A stretch of 64,000 nt of DNA from the NCBI GenBank assembly GCA_963702235.1, contig CAVPBZ010000018.1, positions 1 through 64,000 on the forward strand, read 5' to 3'. Origin of the DNA: PALSA-505 sp963702235. Lineage in GTDB: Bacteria; Actinomycetota; Actinomycetes; Streptosporangiales; Streptosporangiaceae. Position 1 is the first letter of the stretch. Every line of letters begins with the position of its first letter. Both the position numbers and the translations under genes were made by a program. Of the stretch, positions 55,598 through 62,879 are shown one piece after another. The notes under the pieces were generated by a model. That model had not been told where the DNA came from, did not search any database, and saw only the letters and a program-made list of their open reading frames with translations.

Positions 55598-56080
55598 GTG
55601 CGCGGCCCGCGAGACGTTGACCGACCGCCGGAATCCGGCGGGCGGGGACGGGAGAGACGCGACGGGCACCTTCCCGGCGGCGTAATCAAGCTGCCCGGCG
55701 GCGAGCCGGCCGCTCCCTGGCACCGGCCCGGCCCGGACAGGGAGAAAAGTTCCCTGGTCAGGCCCTATGCCGTGACCGGAGGCCGGACACAGCCCCGCTA
55801 CCAGCTGCAGATTGAGGCGATGGTCGCGGCGTCCAGCTACGAGGCACGGGACCTGTCCGTCCTCAGCCCCGAGTGCCAGGCGATTCTGGGATTCTGCCGC
55901 GACTGGCGGTCCGTGGCGGAGATCTCTGCTGTACTCAGAATGCCCCTGGGGGTGGCCCGTGTCCTGGTAGCGGACATGGCCGTCGAGGGGTTGGTGCGGG
56001 TGCACCAGATCGATCACGCGCACGGCGGCCCTGACCTCAACCTGCTCGAAAGGGTGCTCAGTGGACTTCGCAAGCTCTAG
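55598..56080 (+). CDS. Conservon DUF742 (CvnC) protein
   Basis: A 160-residue protein. The first ~50 residues are disordered; from SLVRPYAVTGGRTQPRYQLQIEAMV onwards it is the DUF742 domain with a winged-helix-like SVAEISAVLRMPLGVARVLVADMAVEGLV segment. It is the usual third member of a conservon, possibly DNA- or protein-binding. GTG start; the last 20 bases overlap the GTPase gene. Confidence 0.9.
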   Translation: MRGPRDVDRPPESGGRGRERRDGHLPGGVIKLPGGEPAAPWHRPGPDREKSSLVRPYAVTGGRTQPRYQLQIEAMVAASSYEARDLSVLSPECQAILGFCRDWRSVAEISAVLRMPLGVARVLVADMAVEGLVRVHQIDHAHGGPDLNLLERVLSGLRKL

Positions 56081-56666
56081 GGCCGCTACCCCGGGTGACG
56101 TCTCGGAGACGGTCATGACCTCGGTCAAGATCGTGGTCGCGGGTGGCTTCGGCGTCGGCAAGACCACCTTCGTCGGCTCGGTCTCGGAGATCACGCCCCT
56201 GACCACGGAGGCCGTGATGACCTCCGTGAGCACCGAAGTCAACGACCTCTCGCAGGTCCCCGACAAGACGACCACGACGGTGGCCATGGACTTCGGCCGG
56301 GTGACGCTGGACGCCGGCCTGATCCTCTACCTGTTCGGTACCCCCGGCCAGCACAGGTTCTGGTTCATGTGGGACGACCTCATCACCGGGGCAATCGGCG
56401 CTGTGGTCATGGTGGACACGCGCAGGCTGGCCGACTCGTTCCCCGCCGTAGACTATTTCGAGGCCGCGGGCATCCCGTTCATCATCGCCATCAACGGATT
56501 CCACGGCGACTTCCCGTACAGTTCCACGGACGTCAAGGACGCGCTCGCGGTCAGCCCGCACGTGCCGATCGTCCGCTGTGACGCCCGGGACAGGCAGTCC
56601 ACCAAGTCGACGCTCATCTCCCTCGTCGAACACGCGATGACCATGCAGATGAGCGCGACGCAGTAG
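56061..56666 (+). CDS. Conservon GTPase (CvnD/MglA-like)
   Basis: A 201-residue small GTPase. P-loop VAGGFGVGKTTFVGSVSEI, switch/G3 region YLFGTPGQHRFWFMWDD and specificity position AINGFHGD (NGFHGD where NKxD is usual, a normal feature of this subfamily). Such GTPases couple with roadblock partners in signal output. GTG 56061 lies within the end of the DUF742 gene, so translation is coupled. Ends the conservon. Confidence 0.92.
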   Translation: MDFASSRAATPGDVSETVMTSVKIVVAGGFGVGKTTFVGSVSEITPLTTEAVMTSVSTEVNDLSQVPDKTTTTVAMDFGRVTLDAGLILYLFGTPGQHRFWFMWDDLITGAIGAVVMVDTRRLADSFPAVDYFEAAGIPFIIAINGFHGDFPYSSTDVKDALAVSPHVPIVRCDARDRQSTKSTLISLVEHAMTMQMSATQ

Positions 56667-56744
56667 CAGCGTGACCCCGGGCACGACCCTGAGACCGGCT
56701 CGGCCGTGCCCGCTGCTGTAGTGTGCAGCCGTTCCTCCCGTTCG

Positions 56745-56818
56745 GGGGCGGTAGCTCAGCCGGTTAGAGCAGCGGACTCATAATCCGCCGGTCCTGGGTT
56801 CGAGTCCCAGCCGCCCCA
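56745..56818 (+). tRNA. tRNA with CAU anticodon (Met or Ile2)
   Basis: A 74-base cloverleaf with acceptor GGGGCGG/CCGCCCC, D-arm GCTC/GAGC, anticodon stem GCGGA/TCCGC around loop CTCATAA (anticodon CAT), and T-arm CTGGG-TTCGAGT-CCCAG. CCA is not encoded. CAU tRNAs may be elongator Met or lysidine-modified Ile; without identity-element analysis I leave both open. Its 3' half recurs downstream, marking it as an attachment site. Confidence 0.9.
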
Positions 56819-56884
56819 CCCTTGAAAACCGCAGGTGACCTGCGGGAACACCAGATCTGCGAGATCTTTTACTCCGCAACGATA

Positions 56885-56945
56885 TGCGGTTGTATGCGGT
56901 CCAAGGCCGTGATCTGCGGCTCTCTGTGCCCAATACGTGCCCAAG
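56885..56945 (+). repeat. Direct repeat with 17-bp attachment-like motif (copy 1)
   Basis: This segment of about 60 bp, including TGCGGCTCTCTGTGCC and GCCCAATACGTGCCCAA (56928-56944), recurs at 58999-59058. The 17-bp element occurs four times in all, in the same orientation (also 58787-58803 and 61214-61230), and fits integrase arm sites better than any coding function. Confidence 0.65.
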
Positions 56946-57093
56946 TCCAAGATCACTGTGGTGGGAGGTACGCGGCTTCTCGGTGCCCGTCGCCTCCGGT
57001 TACCTCCGTTTGGGCGCATCGCCGGTCCGGGCGCTTGCCGAGATACCAGCTGCGCCCAGATGCCTGTCAGATGCTCCGCCTACGGTTGCCTCC

Positions 57094-57321
57094 ATGCCGC
57101 CATTGCCTCGGATCACCGGCCGGGAACTGGCGCGCGCGCTCGGCAAGCTGGGCTGGGTGGTCGTCGCGCAGAAAGGCTCGCACGCCCAGCTTGAGCATCC
57201 AAGCCGCGGCGGCCGGGTGACCGTGCCGCTGCACGCGGGAGAGACAATTGGCCCGGGCCTGCTCCGCTCGATCTTGAGCCAGGCGGGCGTTACCGTGGAG
57301 CAACTACGGGCGGTGTTGTGA
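57094..57321 (+). CDS. hicA: HicA-type toxin
   Basis: A 75-residue HicA mRNA interferase. The fold begins ITGRELARALGKLGWVVV and carries the catalytic His in KGSHAQLEHP, then RVTVPLHAGETIGPGLLRSIL. HicA degrades mRNA and is neutralised by HicB, encoded four bases later. Located inside the integration hot spot beside tRNA(CAU). Confidence 0.9.
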   Translation: MPPLPRITGRELARALGKLGWVVVAQKGSHAQLEHPSRGGRVTVPLHAGETIGPGLLRSILSQAGVTVEQLRAVL

Positions 57322-57325
57322 CAGT

Positions 57326-57559
57326 ATGAATCCGATGCGCACGTACACAATCGTTGTGGAGCCCGAGGACGGCGGTGGCTACTTCGTGACCGTCCCTGCC
57401 CTGCCTGGATGTTTTACCCGTGGCAGCACGATCGAGGAATGCCGGGAGCGAGCCGTCGAGGCCATCGAGGTCCACATCGCCGGCCTGCAGGCCGATGGCG
57501 AGCCGGTTCCCGACGAGGTGGGGGCACCCCAACTGCTGGCCGTTACGGTCGCGGCCTGA
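57326..57559 (+). CDS. hicB: HicB-type antitoxin
   Basis: A 77-residue HicB antitoxin with the RNase-H-like partial fold (YTIVVEPEDGGGYFVTVPALPGCFTRGST, then ECRERAVEAIEVHIAGLQADGEPVP). No C-terminal DNA-binding domain is present, so it belongs to the short HicB class. ATG 57326 or the in-frame ATG at 57335 could be the start. It neutralises the adjacent HicA toxin. Confidence 0.9.
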   Translation: MNPMRTYTIVVEPEDGGGYFVTVPALPGCFTRGSTIEECRERAVEAIEVHIAGLQADGEPVPDEVGAPQLLAVTVAA

Positions 57560-57657
57560 CACGGTCTTTCTCTTGCAACGCGCCCCATGCTGGCCGTATG
57601 GCCGAGCCGCTGTAGGTTTCGCTGCGGCGCCGATCGGTCGTCTGGTGGCTGGCCATA

Positions 57658-57741
57658 TCAGTCCTGGCGCAGCGCGTCGATGATCCGGCGCTTGGCGAGC
57701 TCGTCCTGGCCGACGACGCACTTGGCGTAGATCCGCAGCAG
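57658..57741 (-). pseudogene. C-terminal scar of a tyrosine integrase
   Basis: A ~28-codon frame reads WLLRIYAKCVVGQDELAKRR and then IIDALRQD to a stop at 57658. It matches the end of Streptomyces-type integrases, after the catalytic Tyr position, with the characteristic YAKC and GQDE. An in-frame stop lies immediately upstream, so only the scar survives. It shows that an element once occupied this tRNA. Confidence 0.65.
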
Positions 57742-57920
57742 CCACCGACTTCAAGCGGCTCCGTCGGACTACGAACGACCACTGACCTGCCCCAGCGACC
57801 GCGAGCGACCTCGATGCCAGGAGTTCGCATCGAGGGGCGCAGGTTGGCCCCTGCCTGTCTCACGGATGGGTAACGGGTCGTCACCACCGCGGATTGGTCT
57901 GAAAGTAGACTAAAGAAGCC
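57742..57920. other. Spacer between integrase scar and antitoxin
   Basis: No gene is supported; it holds the probable promoter of the YefM/RelE-like operon at its right end. Confidence 0.4.
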
Positions 57921-57926
57921 TATACT
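57921..57926 (+). promoter_or_regulatory. -10 element for the antitoxin, leaderless
   Basis: TATACT lies seven bases before the ATG at 57934. This spacing gives a leaderless or nearly leaderless transcript, and no ribosome-binding site is present. No convincing -35 was found. Confidence 0.6.
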
Positions 57927-57933
57927 TCAAACT

Positions 57934-58233
57934 ATGACGACCGCCGCAACGCCCGTACCGTTGTCCGAAGCCAAGGCCCGCCTATCTGAGCTGGCCAGGC
58001 GTGTACGCCAGCAACACGAGCGGATCACGCTGACCCGCAATGGAGAGCCTGAAGCTGTCTTGCTTTCGGTCGATGACCTTGAGGGCCTGGAGATGACCCT
58101 GGAAATCCTTGGTGACAGCGAGGCTGTTGCTCGCATCTCGGAGAGCCTGGCCGCGCTGGGGCGCGGTGAGCCTGGCGCTGACCTGGCTACCGTTCGCCAG
58201 GAGTTGGCGCGGCGCCGGGTCACCGGCGCGTGA
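57934..58233 (+). CDS. Phd/YefM-family antitoxin
   Basis: A 99-residue antitoxin. PLSEAKARLSELARRVRQQHERITLTRNGEPEAVLLSVDDLEGL is the Phd/YefM DNA-binding fold, and the charged helical C-terminus binds the toxin. It overlaps the next gene by four bases (GTGA). Transcription probably starts at the ATG and is autoregulated. Confidence 0.9.
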   Translation: MTTAATPVPLSEAKARLSELARRVRQQHERITLTRNGEPEAVLLSVDDLEGLEMTLEILGDSEAVARISESLAALGRGEPGADLATVRQELARRRVTGA

Positions 58234-58517
58234 CGGCCGGACCAGAGAAGCGGTACGAGATTCGTTTCCAGCCTGCCGCGCGGCGAGCAATCGCCCATCG
58301 GCTCCCGGAAGCCGTCGCTGCCGCCGCGCTGGAGTTTTGCGACGCCGCACTCGCGCCCAACCCTTACAGGGTAGGCAAGCCACTATTCGGGCCGCTCGCC
58401 GGCTGTCACGGTGCCCGACGTGGCACCTATCGCATTGTGTACAGGATCGACGAGAGCAACCACATTGTGCATGTCCTCGATATCGACCATCGTTCTGAGA
58501 TCTACCGTCGTCCGTAA
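58230..58517 (+). CDS. RelE/ParE-family toxin
   Basis: A 95-residue RelE/ParE-superfamily protein. The fold is seen in YEIRFQPAARRAIAHRLPEAVAAAALEF, GKPLFGPLAGCHGARRGTYRIVYRID and IVHVLDIDHRSEIYRRP; the Arg in RRGTYRIVY and the C-terminal Arg/Tyr residues match RelE-type catalytic positions. GTG start coupled to the antitoxin stop. Its TAA stop shares a base with the ATG of a third small gene. Confidence 0.88.
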   Translation: MTAGPEKRYEIRFQPAARRAIAHRLPEAVAAAALEFCDAALAPNPYRVGKPLFGPLAGCHGARRGTYRIVYRIDESNHIVHVLDIDHRSEIYRRP

Positions 58518-58687
58518 TGGAGGTGCGCGATGCCAAAGCGGAGACTCCGGAAGACTTCCTCCAAGGGAGCCAGCCTGGAGCGGACCAGGAGGAAGTGCTT
58601 CGCGCGGCGCGACCGTTGCCGACGGATCATGAAGTGCTCATCGATGATCTCACCGATGATGAGGACCGCATCTTCCTCAACGCATGA
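58517..58687 (+). CDS. Small acidic protein, third gene of the toxin operon
   Basis: A 56-codon frame starts at the ATG overlapping the toxin stop (TAATG) and ends at 58687. The product is strongly acidic, with a PEDFLQG segment and a C-terminal HEVLIDDLTDDEDRIFLNA stretch that resembles a short conserved acidic tail in actinobacterial proteins. No fold assignment is possible. Coupling and composition favour a real gene, perhaps a modulator of the toxin pair. Confidence 0.45.
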   Translation: MEVRDAKAETPEDFLQGSQPGADQEEVLRAARPLPTDHEVLIDDLTDDEDRIFLNA

Positions 58688-58772
58688 CCCGTCGTCTCAG
58701 CGGACGATCCTTCGTACCAGAGCCGCGGCCTGCCCGCCCGGCTCGGTCTGTAGGCCGAGAACACGATCTGCG

Positions 58773-58924
58773 TCCAGCTTGATCATGCCCAGTACGTGCC
58801 CAAATGGGCCTGAGCATGATCGCGCCAACCCGCGTCTGCCCAGGTCAGCCACCCTGCCAAGAACCGCTGGCCGTCCGGACTCATAATCCGCCGGTCCTGG
58901 GTTCGAGTCCCCAGCCGCCCCACC
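58773..58924 (+). repeat. Attachment-like repeat A with copy of the tRNA 3' half
   Basis: From TCCAGCTTGATCATGCCC to the segment CCGGACTCATAATCCGCC the sequence parallels 61200-61320. It continues with GGTCCTGGGTTCGAGTCC and the rest of the tRNA(CAU) 3' half (one extra C), ending in CCGCCCCACCC. This is the pattern left at the far junction of an element integrated at the tRNA at 56745. The GCCCAGTACGTGCCCAA motif lies at 58787. Confidence 0.7.
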
Positions 58925-58998
58925 CTTTGAAGGCCAAGATCAGGGTCTCTGACCGGCAGAAATCTTCAAGTGCGGTGATCTTGAGTTTCGCGCTCCCG

Positions 58999-59058
58999 TG
59001 CGGCTGTGTGCGGCCCAAGACCGCTATCTGCGGCTCTCTGTGCCGAATACGTGCCGAA
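58999..59058 (+). repeat. Direct repeat with 17-bp attachment-like motif (copy 2)
   Basis: Matches 56885-56945 with scattered substitutions, including TGCGGCTCTCTGTGCC and GCCGAATACGTGCCGAA. No gene overlaps it. It sits about 75 bp after the tRNA 3'-half copy, the same relative layout as at 56745. Confidence 0.6.
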
Positions 59059-59119
59059 GATCACGACGGCGCCCGGCCCTGAGAGGTGTGCCTGGCGGTC
59101 GGCGTCGACGGAGAATGCG

Positions 59120-60270
59120 TCACGCGGCCTGTCCCGGATGCAGGACGACCTTCGTCCAGCCCTCTTCGCGGGCGTCGAAGTGCTTGTAGGCCTCGGGGGC
59201 CTGGTCCAGGGGCAAGTCGTGGGAGACGATCCAGGAAGGCTTGACCTTGTTTTGGGCGATGAGGCTGCGCAGGTGGCGGTTGTAGCGCTTGACCGGGCAC
59301 TGCCCGGTGCCCATGCGCTGGCCCTTGAACCAGAAATTGCCGAACTCGAAGCGGGTATTCCCGTGCTTGGCCAGCTCGTCAGGCGCTCCGGGGTCCTCTG
59401 GGACGTACACGCCCACGGTGCCGATGCCCCCGGTGAACCGTACCGACTCGACCAGTTCGTTCAGCGTCATCGTGTTGTCCTCGTGGCCCTGGGGGTCGTG
59501 GGCCTGGTAGCCCACGCATTCACAGCCGCGGTCGGCGCCCAGGCCCTTGGTCTCCTCCATGATCAGGTTAACCGGGGACACCTTGGAGTCATCGATCGCA
59601 ATCGCGCCGATCTGCTCGGCCAGCCGTAGCCGGTCGGGGTGGCGATCGACCACCATCACCTGGCCGCGCCTTTGGTCATGGCCGACAGCGTGGCCATCAG
59701 CCCGACCGGCCCGCTGCCGAGGATCACGATGGTCTCACCCGGCTGCAGGCCGGAGATTTCCACCGCGTGGTAGCCAGTGGGGAAGATGTCGGAGAGCATT
59801 ACGTAGTCATCCTGCCTGTCGCGAGCGTCCTCGGGGAGCCGGAGGCAGTCGAAGTCGCCCCAGGGGACGCGCAGCAGCTCGGCCTGGCCACCCGCCCACG
59901 GCCCCATGTCAGCGAACCCATAGGCCGCACCGGCCACCCCCGGGGTGGGGTTGGCCACGAGGCAATAGTTGGTCAGGCTGTTTTCGCAGTTCTCGCAGTG
60001 CCCGCAGCTGACGTTGAACGGGGCAGAGACCATATCGCCGACCTGCACCTTTTCGATCGCGCCGCCGACCTCGATGACCTCGCCGAGGTTCTCGTGGCCG
60101 AAGATCCGGCCCTCCTCGAAGTCAGTGCGACCCTCGTACATGTGCAGATCAGAGCCACAGATGTTGGTGCTCGTGATCCGCAGCAGCACGTCGGTCGGCT
60201 TCTCGATGCGGGCGTCCGGAACATTGTTGACACTGACCTGCCGCGGTCCGTGGTACACCACTGCTTTCAT
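59120..60270 (-). pseudogene. Zinc-dependent formaldehyde/alcohol dehydrogenase, one frameshift
   Basis: A zinc medium-chain dehydrogenase of the glutathione-independent formaldehyde dehydrogenase type. The N-terminal part has ICGSDLHMYEGRT with the catalytic Cys, FGHENLGEVIEVG, structural-zinc cysteines in CGHCENCENSLTNYC, and VVILGSGPVGLM for NAD binding. After TKGAA (about 59660) one base is out of place; the other frame continues MVVDRHPDRLRLAEQIGA to the end (59120). If the shift is real the C-terminal half is lost. It lies between tRNA-derived repeats and is probably cargo of the integrated element. Confidence 0.85.
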
Positions 60271-60811
60271 TACCGATCTCCTTTGAGGGTTCTGAATTCA
60301 TGCGAGGTGGGGATTCGGCGACTCCTCGGCGATCTTGGTGCAAAGCGCGGGCGGTCGCTGGGGCCACAGCCGGTGCCCCGGGCCCTTATCGGTGAGGGCC
60401 TCCTGGCGGGCGATGGTTGCGTCCGGCGTTGGCTCGTCAGTGCGAATCAGCCTGGCACCGGGCCGCCGGCGAATTGCCCGATCATCGCGAAGCAGAAGGC
60501 GGCAGGTCCACGAGGGTTAGTCGTTCTGCCTCCCATCAGGTCGTCTGGCGGTCGCAAAACCGTTGAATCTGGCCCCGAGACCAGCACATCGTCCACCTGC
60601 CTCAGCTCAGCCCTGGCTCAGACTTCCCCGATAGCGGCCCGGTCGCATCCCCCGGTTAGATAGTTCACCACCAGCACGGCGTCCAGGCAGGGATACCGAG
60701 GGTTAGAAGATCGTTCCGGCCCGACCCGTGACCTGCCCACATACAGCGTGTTGCGAGGGCCTCTGGCATACCTGAGATCGAAGCGTCGCCCAGGCACGCG
60801 ACGATTGAAGG
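60271..60811. other. Non-coding stretch in the integration hot spot
   Basis: About 540 bp with no supported gene. Frames on both strands are short and without motifs. It may contain eroded element DNA and the promoters of its two flanking genes. Confidence 0.45.
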
Positions 60812-61111
60812 GTGACCGATGACGTGCTGACCATGGAGGGGCTGCGCCGCCGCCGCGCGGAGATCCTCGGCGTCGCGCGGAAGCGCAGGGCTCATCGGCT
60901 CGCCGTGTTCGGCTCAGTCGCTAGGGGGGAGGCCCGCCCAGACAGCGATCTAGACCTGCTGGTCGATTTTGAGCCAGGCGCCTCCCTTCTTGATCACGTC
61001 GGCTTGTTCCAGGATCTTGAGGAACTCCTGGGCGTCGGAGTCAACGTCGTCGCGCGGAATGCCCTCAAGCCGCGGGACGAACACATTCGCATCGAGGCCG
61101 TGGATCTGTGA
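60812..61111 (+). CDS. MNT-type minimal nucleotidyltransferase (MntA-like antitoxin)
   Basis: A 99-residue minimal nucleotidyltransferase. The signature FGSVARGEARPDSDLDLLVDF provides the Ser-Gly and Asp-x-Asp metal ligands, and VVARNALKPRD follows. Such proteins act as antitoxins by AMPylating HEPN (HepT) toxins encoded next to them. GTG start; its stop overlaps a GTG beginning a HEPN-like frame that soon ends, so the toxin partner is broken here. Confidence 0.85.
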   Translation: MTDDVLTMEGLRRRRAEILGVARKRRAHRLAVFGSVARGEARPDSDLDLLVDFEPGASLLDHVGLFQDLEELLGVGVNVVARNALKPRDEHIRIEAVDL

Positions 61112-61188
61112 CCAGAGGAGTCGATGACCTCCTGGCAGATCTGGCTGAGGCCGCCGATGCAGCGCCAGCGCTGGGCCCGACGCTATAA
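61108..61188 (+). pseudogene. N-terminal scar of a HepT-like HEPN toxin
   Basis: GTG at 61108 overlaps the MNT stop (GTGA), the usual MNT-HEPN arrangement. The 26 residues read VTRGVDDLLADLAEAADAAP and stop at 61188, where HepT proteins of ~110 residues continue. The start matches the first helix of a HEPN protein. Attachment-like repeat B begins 12 bp later, suggesting that integration or deletion removed the toxin body. Confidence 0.55.
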
Positions 61189-61199
61189 CTGCTGTCTGT

Positions 61200-61320
61200 T
61201 CCAGCTTGATCATGCCCAATACGTGCCCAAATCGGCCTGGACATGATCGCGCCTGAGCGAATCTGGCCAAGTCAGACTATATGCGAGGCGCTGCTGGCTG
61301 CCCGGACTCATAATCCGCCG
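61200..61320 (+). repeat. Attachment-like repeat B
   Basis: Parallels 58773-58893: TCCAGCTTGATCATGCCC, GCCCAATACGTGCCCAA (61214-61230) and CCGGACTCATAATCCGCC. The tRNA T-arm part is replaced by unrelated sequence, so this is a partial scar. It closes the toxin-antitoxin region. Confidence 0.65.
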
Positions 61321-61378
61321 CATCAGCCAGACCTCCTCAACGTGCTCACTCACAATGTGCGACCTCGTCTCGCAACAC

Positions 61379-61422
61379 GGCTCATAACCCAGAGGTCGCA
61401 GGTTCAAATCCTGCCCCTACCA
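61379..61422 (+). other. 3' half of an initiator-like tRNA (CAU), remnant
   Basis: GGCTCATAACCCAGAGGTCG and GCAGGTTCAAATCCTGCCCC with CTACCA match the anticodon-to-3' end of initiator tRNA-Met as I know it in actinobacteria. No matching 5' half precedes it. It probably marks the far junction of an element at a tRNA-fMet gene whose intact copy lies outside this window. An intrinsic terminator follows at once, as expected for a former tRNA 3' end. Confidence 0.6.
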
Positions 61423-61428
61423 GGGGAA

Positions 61429-61464
61429 GCGCCCCCGGAGACAGCCTCTCCGGGGGCGCTTTTT
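61429..61464 (+). terminator. Intrinsic terminator after the tRNA remnant
   Basis: A 13-bp perfect stem GCGCCCCCGGAGA/TCTCCGGGGGCGC, loop CAGCC and a T5 run (61460-61464). It reads as a + strand terminator and would fit the original tRNA gene. It also separates the hot spot from the secreted protein gene. Confidence 0.9.
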
Positions 61465-61485
61465 CGGCTACCTGTGACCAAGCTA

Positions 61486-62535
61486 CTAGTCACAATCACC
61501 CGGTTCCAGGCTCGCGGTCACCGCGCCAGGTCCGCCTTCGGTGTCGCAGTGTACGAAGGTCGCCGAAGCTTGGACCGTATTGCTTGGGCCATTGCCCGGG
61601 TCGGGCGTGGTGTTGGGTTCGAGGGCTGCCACGGTGTGGGTGCCCTCTGTCGTCGGGGGAACGAGAAGGGTCCCGCTCAGGTGCGGACCGACCAGGGTGC
61701 CTACGGCCAGTCCGGTGCAAGCCGTGGCCGTGGCTCCGGTGGCGCAGTAAACAGCCGGGCTGGCCATCAGGGTGTTGGTGGTCGGGGTCCCGTCGATGGT
61801 CACGGTGAAGCCGGGAACACCCGCGGCTGCGTTGGGAGCCCCGGTGAGAGCGGCCCCCCACCAGCATCTGCTGGCTGCGGTGACTGGCGTCGGGCAGGCG
61901 CCAGCCTTGTCGCTGGCGGTCAGCAGCCTCCTCTTCTCGCCGACGTGGCTGGGCGTGAGTTTCAGGGTCGGCACGCGGGGGCTGAGCTGGGTTCCATAGA
62001 TGATGTTGCCGAAGTTGAGGCCCGTCGTGGTAGCCAGATCGGCTACGGTCACCACGCAGTTGGTGAGACCGGCGTTTACCTGAGCTTGGGTAGGCGGGCA
62101 GACCGCCTTCTTGTCTGTGGCCGCAAAGGCCGGTGTTCCTCCGGTGGCCGTCACTGTGATGGTGGCGCTGAGGGTGCCGCTGGCGCTCGTCAGGACAGCC
62201 TTGCCCGTGGCGAGGTCGGCCTCGGTCACCGAGGATGACGACGGGCTTATCACCCCGGCCAGGGGGCTGGTCTGGGCGACTATCAGCAGGGTGCTCGGCG
62301 GCAGGCCGGTGCAGCTGACGCTCACCGGTGTCCCCGTTGTGTTGCTGGCCGTGACCGCCACCGGGCTGCCGTTGTAGGTGCAGCTTGACGTCAACGGCGG
62401 GAGCGGAATGGCCGACGCTGGCGTGGCGGTCAAGGCGCCGACACCACCCACCAGACCCACGCTCAGTCCGAGCGCGCCTGCCGCAGTGGATATCCGTCGC
62501 GGAACGCCTCTGCGAAAATGGCTTCGACGTAACAT
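61486..62535 (-). CDS. Secreted protein of unknown function
   Basis: A 349-residue exported protein. A signal peptide covers residues ~1-42 (ISTAAGALGLSVGLVGGVGALTATPASA). The mature part is rich in Thr/Ser/Ala/Gly with six or more cysteines (CTYNGS, VSCTGLP, AVCPPT, NCVVTVADLATT, GACPTPVTAASRCWWG, YCATGATATACTG), suggesting disulfide-linked beta-sandwich repeats. Long Thr-rich stretches suit surface display. ATG 62535 follows GAGGGG. No enzyme motif is visible; related actinobacterial secreted proteins are uncharacterised. Confidence 0.7.
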   Translation of the reverse strand: MLRRSHFRRGVPRRISTAAGALGLSVGLVGGVGALTATPASAIPLPPLTSSCTYNGSPVAVTASNTTGTPVSVSCTGLPPSTLLIVAQTSPLAGVISPSSSSVTEADLATGKAVLTSASGTLSATITVTATGGTPAFAATDKKAVCPPTQAQVNAGLTNCVVTVADLATTTGLNFGNIIYGTQLSPRVPTLKLTPSHVGEKRRLLTASDKAGACPTPVTAASRCWWGAALTGAPNAAAGVPGFTVTIDGTPTTNTLMASPAVYCATGATATACTGLAVGTLVGPHLSGTLLVPPTTEGTHTVAALEPNTTPDPGNGPSNTVQASATFVHCDTEGGPGAVTASLEPGDCD

Positions 62536-62879
62536 GTGAACCCCTCTTCTGTCAGATTGCTTCTTAACTTTGATCCTTGGTCTGTCTGCCTGACGGGTGG
62601 TTGTGCCGTGTGTCCTGCTCTCGGTCATGAGCGAGCCACGAGAGTGGCGAGTATGAAAGGCTTCTCTGAAACAAAGAGGCGGCGTGCCGCGAGTGGGTTC
62701 ACTATGGTGATCGCGCAGAGCGCGCGTGATAACTGGCGCATCGCTGAGCCCACCCTGGATCTGATCCGGCCATGACTGGCCGTGCCACCAAGGTCCAGAG
62801 CGGCGCGGTCACCTGCACCATTGCCTGGCCTGGTGCAGGACGCTTGCGAACATCAATCCCGGTCGAGGATACGCCGCCG

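Noticed and set aside
57543..57887. 114-codon minus-strand frame over the integrase scar
   Set aside because: Different frame from the recognisable integrase ending and without motifs.
58530..58886. 118-codon + strand frame after the RelE-like toxin
   Set aside because: Runs into the tRNA-derived repeat; the coupled 56-codon frame at 58517 is better supported.
61310..61330. Possible third full tRNA(CAU) copy
   Set aside because: Only the anticodon segment GGACTCATAATCCGCC is present; no T-arm or acceptor follows.
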